Notes under the pieces: generated by a model | The model's input: the letters and a program-made list of their open reading frames with translations, nothing else | Databases searched by the model: none | What the model was told of the DNA's origin: nothing | Made by a program: the position numbers and the translations under genes | From: Capitulum mitella | Lineage: Eukaryota; Arthropoda; Thecostraca; Pollicipedomorpha; Pollicipedidae | Assembly: GCA_030062745.1 (NCBI GenBank) | Contig: CP099841.1 | Location: 25,919,398-25,983,397, forward strand | Direction of reading: 5' to 3' | DNA length: 64,000 nucleotides | Shown here: positions 59,426 to 64,000 of the stretch, piece by piece | Numbering within the stretch: the stretch's first letter is position 1 | Layout of the letters: each line of letters starts with the position of its first letter

Positions 59426-61383
59426 CAAGGGCGGATCCAGGATTTTGCCAAGGCGGGGGGAGACGAATGGTCAGCGCTGGGCCCCATTTATTGCCTTTCA
59501 GTTATGAAGAATGATTTAATTTTGCTTTTTTACCACATCAAATGACTAAAGAACTCAAATGCGTCACCTGATTTGAGAAAATTCTGCGTTTTGTTCCCGA
59601 ACAAAGCGGCCGAAATATGGACAAAAAAGGCAAGATTTTAGGCGGTTCCGTTCCTCCCTTCATTTCAAATGTCGTGTCTGTATCTGGTCCAGGAGCCCGT
59701 CTGTTCCCCCCCCCCCCATCCCGTAGCTTCTGGGAACTTTTTGCTAGCTTAATTTAGGTCCCCTCTTGCAGTTACAGAGGAACTTTTGGTGGTCTCGGGC
59801 CGTCTGCCGTGCCAGGACCTTCTATTGGTCTTAAGTTCCTTTTACAGTTTCACGTGTCCCGCGGGACGTCTCAAGCGCTCCTTTTGGCAGTTTCAGGGGC
59901 ACCCTCTCAGGGACCCATCTGACAGCTTCAGGGACTCTTAAGTCATCTCGGGTTCCCTCCTGTCGTCCCTGGGACGTTTTTGCCATCTTAGGAGCCGCCA
60001 GGCACTAAAAAGGGTCCTCTGTAAGTCTTTCTCTACCGTGACAGGGACGCCCTCTGGCAATTCCTTTAGGTCCTTTGGCCGTTTCAGGAGCAGTCTGAAC
60101 GTCTCAAGGCCTGATAGTTTCAGGGGCCCCTCTGGTCGTCTCAAGGGCCGCTGTTCCAAGAGACTTCTAATTAGCAGCCTCAAAAGTCCCTCTCTAGCAG
60201 TCTCAGTGGACCCGTTGTGGTCCTGGGTACCCCCCTTATCGTGTCTGGGAAACATTTTTGCCATTTTAATAACCTTCTGACAGTTACAAAGGACCTTTTG
60301 GCAATTTCAGGGCTCCTGTGCAGTGTCATAGGCCACCTCAACGTCTCCGTTGGTCCCCATGGCTGTATCAGGGGTCTTCCTCTGTTACATGAGGTATATC
60401 TGGCAGTCTTTTGGGGCTCCTCTAGCCGTAATAAGGGGCTTTTGTTGGCGCTTCAGGGGCCTCACTGGCGGTCTCGGGGCTACCTTGCCCGTGCCAGGAG
60501 CCCGCTCATTACACTCGGGGACTCCCTGGCCATCCAGCGCCCCCATAAAACCGAAATATCGTTTCAGAGGACCTCTTATCGTCTTTGCCTTGCAGGGGCC
60601 CTGCGATCTTTTTGGCGCTCTCGAGGGGTCATCTGCGGTGTACGGGCACATTTTGCCGTCTCAGAAACCACCTGACCTTCCCGGGGGCCCCTGAGAGCAT
60701 CAACAATTCCTCAAGGTTTCAAAAGGGCCAGTGTAGCCCATTTGTGGCTCCTCTCGAGGCCGAAAAGGTCACCGACGAATCCCTTTCAGGAGGCCCCTCT
60801 GGCTGGCCAAAGTCTCCTCATGCCGTGCTAAGTATCCTCTCAAGTTCTTGCCGTCTCAGAAACCTCCCTGACACTTTTAGAGGCCTCATGCATTGCCGTT
60901 GCCGTGTTGTGGCCCCTCTTACTGTCTCAGGGACCCTTTGCAGTGTTGGGGCCCCTGGGCCCCAAGGGCCCTTCTGTCCATCTAAGGGGTCATCTTGCCG
61001 TGTCAAGCTCTCAACCCTCCCGGAGGCCCTCTGACTACAACAAGGACCTTCAACTTTTCACTCAGAGGGGCTCCCTGGGAACTCAGTCGTCATCTTGGCC
61101 GTCTCAGGGGCCCTATGAGCCATCTGGTGGTCTCAGGGACAATGCCGTGTTGGGGGCCTGTTGTGGTTTCAGAGACCCTTTGGGAACTTCAGGGGTTCTC
61201 TAAGCGTCTCAGAGGTCATCTAACCATCCGGGAGGCCTCCCTGACTGCACCAAGAGCCCGTCAGGTTTTTATAGAGACCCCGTAAAGCTCATACGGGACA
61301 TCTTCGGGCTCCTTTTTAAGTCTGACAGGGGCCCCTTCTCAGACCTCAGGGGGAGGGGCGATCGCTCTTTGGATCCGCGCCTG
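59426..61383. mobile_element. Nested 1.96-kb hAT-type element filled with a minisatellite
   Basis: The left end reads CAAGGGCGGATCCAGGATTT and the right end, in reverse complement, CAGGCGCGGATCCAAAGAGC, with 12 of the first 14 bases matching. Flanks GCCCTCGC (59418-59425) and GCCCTCGT (61384-61391) match at seven of eight positions. Removing it joins the outer element's GGGGGCCCTCG to its TAATCAGTGGGACC continuation, as an insertion predicts. ORFs inside come from the repeat; no transposase is present. Confidence 0.75.
59760..61340 (+). repeat. Degenerate ~20-bp minisatellite inside the nested element
   Basis: Units resemble CGTCTCAGGGGCCCCTCTGG. Spacing is mostly 17-23 bases with some longer units (about 35), over nearly 1.6 kb. 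Words GTCTCAGGG, TTTCAGGGGC, TTTTGGCAGT and GCCCCTCT recur dozens of times. Divergence between units is high, so the array is old or was built from varied units. Confidence 0.85.
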
Positions 61384-62075
61384 GCCCTCGTAATCAGTGG
61401 GACCCCATTTGGTTAAAATTTCTGTCCGGTTTGTAAAGGGGCCCAGCCGAAGAGTTTAATAAAGGGTCCATGCTCGCCTGTAAAGGCGTTCCTGCCGACC
61501 TCGTGGGTGCCTCTGGTGGGTCGGCAGAGACATCTTTACAGCAAAGCAACAGCAGCAGCAGACCCTTGAATGGTCGTTTAGGGGCCCCTGTTGGCCAGGG
61601 GGTCACTGCCTGTCTGTAGAGGGCACCCTATCCGCCTGTTAAGGGCCCCTGTCGACCTCTGGAGGCAGGGGCAGGGGCTTTCTTTCAGACCGAAACGATG
61701 TCCCTTCAGAGGCCGGCAGGGGCCCTTTATGGGCCGACAGAGGGCCCTCTCCAGACAAGCAGTGAACTCCCCTACAAGCTAGCAGGGGCCCCAAGACGCT
61801 CATTCAAACCACGGGCCTCTCTCATAGCACACAAAGCCTTCTTGTATATTCAGAGTATGTTTCCTTTGGGTTCATAAGCCTTCTTTAATGCTTAAAATGT
61901 TTTTATTTTGCTTTAATTGTCTGTTTCGGACAGCGTAAGACGCCCTGCAAGCGACCTCACGCTATCCAAAGCACTGGGGCCTTCGGCCCCAGGGGGAACC
62001 GCTCAGACCGCCAGGGGGCCCGGCTTGGCCCCCAGGGGGCCATGGCCCCTTTGGCCCCCCCTTGGCTACGCCTTG

Positions 62076-62228
62076 AAGTGGAAGCGTTTACAACTAATTA
62101 GTAGAAAAATAGCAATCGATTAAAAGATCAGCAATAGGGAGGTTACCAATGAAAAGCAGTCGTAATGCGCACCGCAAAATCGAAAACAACTGGAAGTAAT
62201 GCAGCCTCGCTCGATCGCCCCTGGGTGC
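62076..62228. other. Short AT-rich stretch downstream of the possible terminal exon
   Basis: If the minus-strand exon is real, this would be its 3' untranslated region, cut short by the transposon at 62075. No AATAAA is seen on the minus strand before the transposon. Confidence 0.35.
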
Positions 62229-62363
62229 TCAATCTTCCGACAGGTCCTGCAACGGCCCCAGGTCCATAGCTGGCAGCAGCAGTGCCTCCAACAGGTTCAG
62301 GATGCCGTCGCCGACGCAGCTGGCCGGGATCGCTTCGGCGAACACGCCGTCGGCGGAGTCGCC
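62229..62363 (-). CDS. Possible terminal coding exon, C-terminus of an unrecognised protein
   Basis: On the minus strand a 44-codon open stretch ends at TGA (62231-62229). It reads VFAEAIPASCVGDGILNLL, then a Leu-rich EALLLPAMDLGPLQDLSED tail, an amphipathic acidic ending of the type seen at many protein C-termini. Codons end in G or C in most positions and favour CTG, GAC and GGC. A TAG (62366-62364) closes the frame upstream. Either this TAG is the AG of a splice acceptor, although the tract before it is purine-rich, or a one-base slip in a GGG run links it to the next frame. That frame reads GCRFSRHVDSPDGLAEVEAAAGEGDLG upstream and also looks coding. I do not recognise the family. The opposite strand is also open (62199-62432), so chance remains possible. 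Confidence 0.35.
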   Translation of the reverse strand, partial: GDSADGVFAEAIPASCVGDGILNLLEALLLPAMDLGPLQDLSED

Positions 62364-62740
62364 CTAAGTCGCCCTCCCCCGCCGCCGCCTCGACCTCCGC
62401 CAGGCCGTCCGGCGAGTCCACGTGCCTGCTGAAGCGGCAGCCGGCCGGCCGGGACAGAACGCCGCGCCGAGACGCCGGTCCCGCGCCGGCCGCCGCACCA
62501 GCGAGGTGACATTGGCGTCGGAAAGCGATGAAGGGTGGGCCGGCGCCGGCGGCGGCGGGTCGGTCGGCGTGCTCGCCTTCTTCCTCCGCCGGCTTGCTCG
62601 CGTGGTCACGTCACCGTGCTCTCTCGGGCGGAGGCCGGCGTCCCCGCAACTGTCGCAGCTGTCGCCTCTCGCGCCGCCTTCCTTCCACTTCGCCGCCGGC
62701 GCTCCGAACTCTTGCACTGAGGCACCGAATCCCGGATGAT
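62260..62740. other. GC-rich island overlapping the possible terminal exon
   Basis: CpG-rich with overlapping ORFs on both strands (up to 120 codons). Part of it may be coding on the minus strand (see 62229-62363); the rest is unassigned. Confidence 0.5.
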
Positions 62741-63600
62741 AAAGGCACCTTTAGAAGGGCGGTCTGGAACACGCTAAGCCGGGTGCAGCTGCGTACGGAA
62801 AGCATAGAGTGCTGTATAAACACATGCAGCATAGTCAGACATGCAACCACTCACACAATGGGACAGGGTTCCCACGCTGAAGGCCTGTGATGCAATGATG
62901 AAACGGTGAAAACCATCGAGACATCATAATATACGTTGCATGTGCGCACGCGGGTTGTTTGAAGTCATGGAATGACCCAAAACACCTGGCCTCCAGCGCG
63001 CTGTTATGTCGTCGAGATGCTAAATAAGCGCATGGATATAAGCTTCGGTAAGGCATTAACTTCATGTTTTGACTTTTCAAAGTCCCTTGAATATTTGGTG
63101 AAGTGCAGAGGAAATGTCCTGTCTCTGTTCTTTGGTCGAACTCACCCATGACTCCCATGGTTTCAATAATGAGCCCATTTATCACAGTTTCAAAATCAAC
63201 GACAAAAATCCAATCCAGTCGGCGGCACCTTCAACATAATTGTTCGGAAACTACGCTGTTGATCTGCGGCGCAGGATGCAGCAAAATGTAGAGACAGCCA
63301 GGTTTTTAACAATTAGATTTCATGTTTTCTGGAGGACTTGTTTTACAACATAATACGGCTCTCAGTTAAGTTGCAATGGAGCCAAAGTCATTTTCCTCAC
63401 TCAGTTCGTCGGCTATTCTCCTGATAAAGCTAATAATTTACTGTTACATAACACTATAACGTGGGATTATGTTACCAGGCAGTTGCTCTCATCGAGGCAA
63501 TTGATAAGGCCACATAGCGTTATTGGTGTTCTTCTTTATTGATATGCCGCCATTCTTTGCTGGAATGCGGTTATTATGGCTGCATCTGCGATGTTATCGA
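62741..63600. other. AT-richer spacer
   Basis: A 116-codon minus-strand ORF at 62835-63185 has no recognisable features. No repeats. Confidence 0.45.
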
Positions 63601-64000
63601 ATTCGCTGCTGCTTACCGGAGGCAGCCGCCTCCAGCGCGCACCATGACTGGACGGCTAGACCAATTCTCCGCTCCGTAACACCCACTCACGCCGCCAGAA
63701 AGTGCGAATTCACGCGATCGGCTCGCAAAACCACCGCCAGAACATCGCGGACGCGAGCGATGGGTCGCTTCCTCCGGGCACAGGCAAGCCCAATGTCCCT
63801 GCCCCACGAGAGAGAGGCCCGGCCCGTGCTCAAACGGCCAGCGCCGGGCCGGCGGGTCCATATCGCCCCCTGAAGGCGGGGGGGAGAGACCGGTCCATAA
63901 ACTCCGACTGGCCCTCCGGTCGCCGTCAGGCCGAACCTCTGGCCGCAGACAGCCGGTCGCCCGCCCCGCCGTCCGACTCCGAGCCTCATCGCTGCCGCGG
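63600..64000. other. GC-rich island at the right edge
   Basis: CpG-rich to the end of the window, open in several frames on both strands; probably continues outside. Confidence 0.5.

Larger units (their letters stand above)
59347..62075. mobile_element. Outer hAT-style element interrupted by a second element
   Basis: The left end reads CAGGGGCGCAGCCAGGACTC and the right end, in reverse complement, CAAGGCGTAGCCAAGGGGGG: 13 of the first 16 bases match. The body outside the inner insertion (59347-59425 and 61384-62075) contains GGGGGCCCTCG blocks and a degenerate GGCCGGCAGGGGCCC array at about 61490-61790. Flanking 8-mers AAATGATT and AAGTGGAA match at only four positions, so the target duplication is decayed or the edges are misplaced. 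No transposase is encoded. Confidence 0.6.

Noticed and set aside
59339..62083. AAATGATT/AAGTGGAA as the outer element's target duplication
   Set aside because: Only four of eight bases agree, no better than chance would often give.

Overview
This window looks like nuclear DNA of an invertebrate animal. It shows no bacterial or phage gene organisation: no chain of tightly packed ORFs, no ribosome-binding sites, no operons. It does show a decayed mariner-type transposase, short hAT-type elements with 8-bp target duplications, tRNA-derived SINE-like segments, (TA)n and (CT)n/(GA)n microsatellites, many degenerate minisatellites, and CpG-rich islands set in AT-richer DNA. The phylum cannot be fixed from the sequence alone. 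Nearly all of the window is intergenic or intronic.

Layout. Positions 1-16,900 are mostly AT-richer single-copy-looking DNA. They hold one good internal-exon candidate (290-520, + strand), a tRNA-like SINE head (1908-2060), two short hAT-type elements (2613-2779 and 3731-3882), a degenerate array (6540-6735), a mariner relic (about 7000-8092, - strand), a segment crowded with GGTCA/TGACC words (10540-11560) and a GATTC-rich repeat segment (16130-16910). From 16,970 onward the character changes: GC-rich islands of 0.2-1.8 kb recur every 1-3 kb to the right end, many with short AT-rich homeodomain-like words embedded in them. Between the islands lie more hAT-type elements (23240-23743, 48548-48710), minisatellites with 20, 21, 27, 32 and 73 bp periods, and microsatellites. 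A nested element occupies 59347-62075: a 1.96-kb hAT-type insertion, itself filled with a roughly 20-bp minisatellite, sits inside another element of the same terminal style. Just beyond it, on the minus strand, lies a possible terminal coding exon ending at 62229.

Interpretation. The window may be a large regulatory intergenic or intronic territory between a + strand gene entering at the left and a - strand gene ending near 62.2 kb. The islands resemble CpG-rich regulatory DNA more than coding DNA: long ORFs inside them are open in several frames at once, as GC-rich DNA allows. No complete protein-coding gene can be assembled. The best-supported calls are the transposable elements with target-site duplications, the mariner relic and the tandem arrays.
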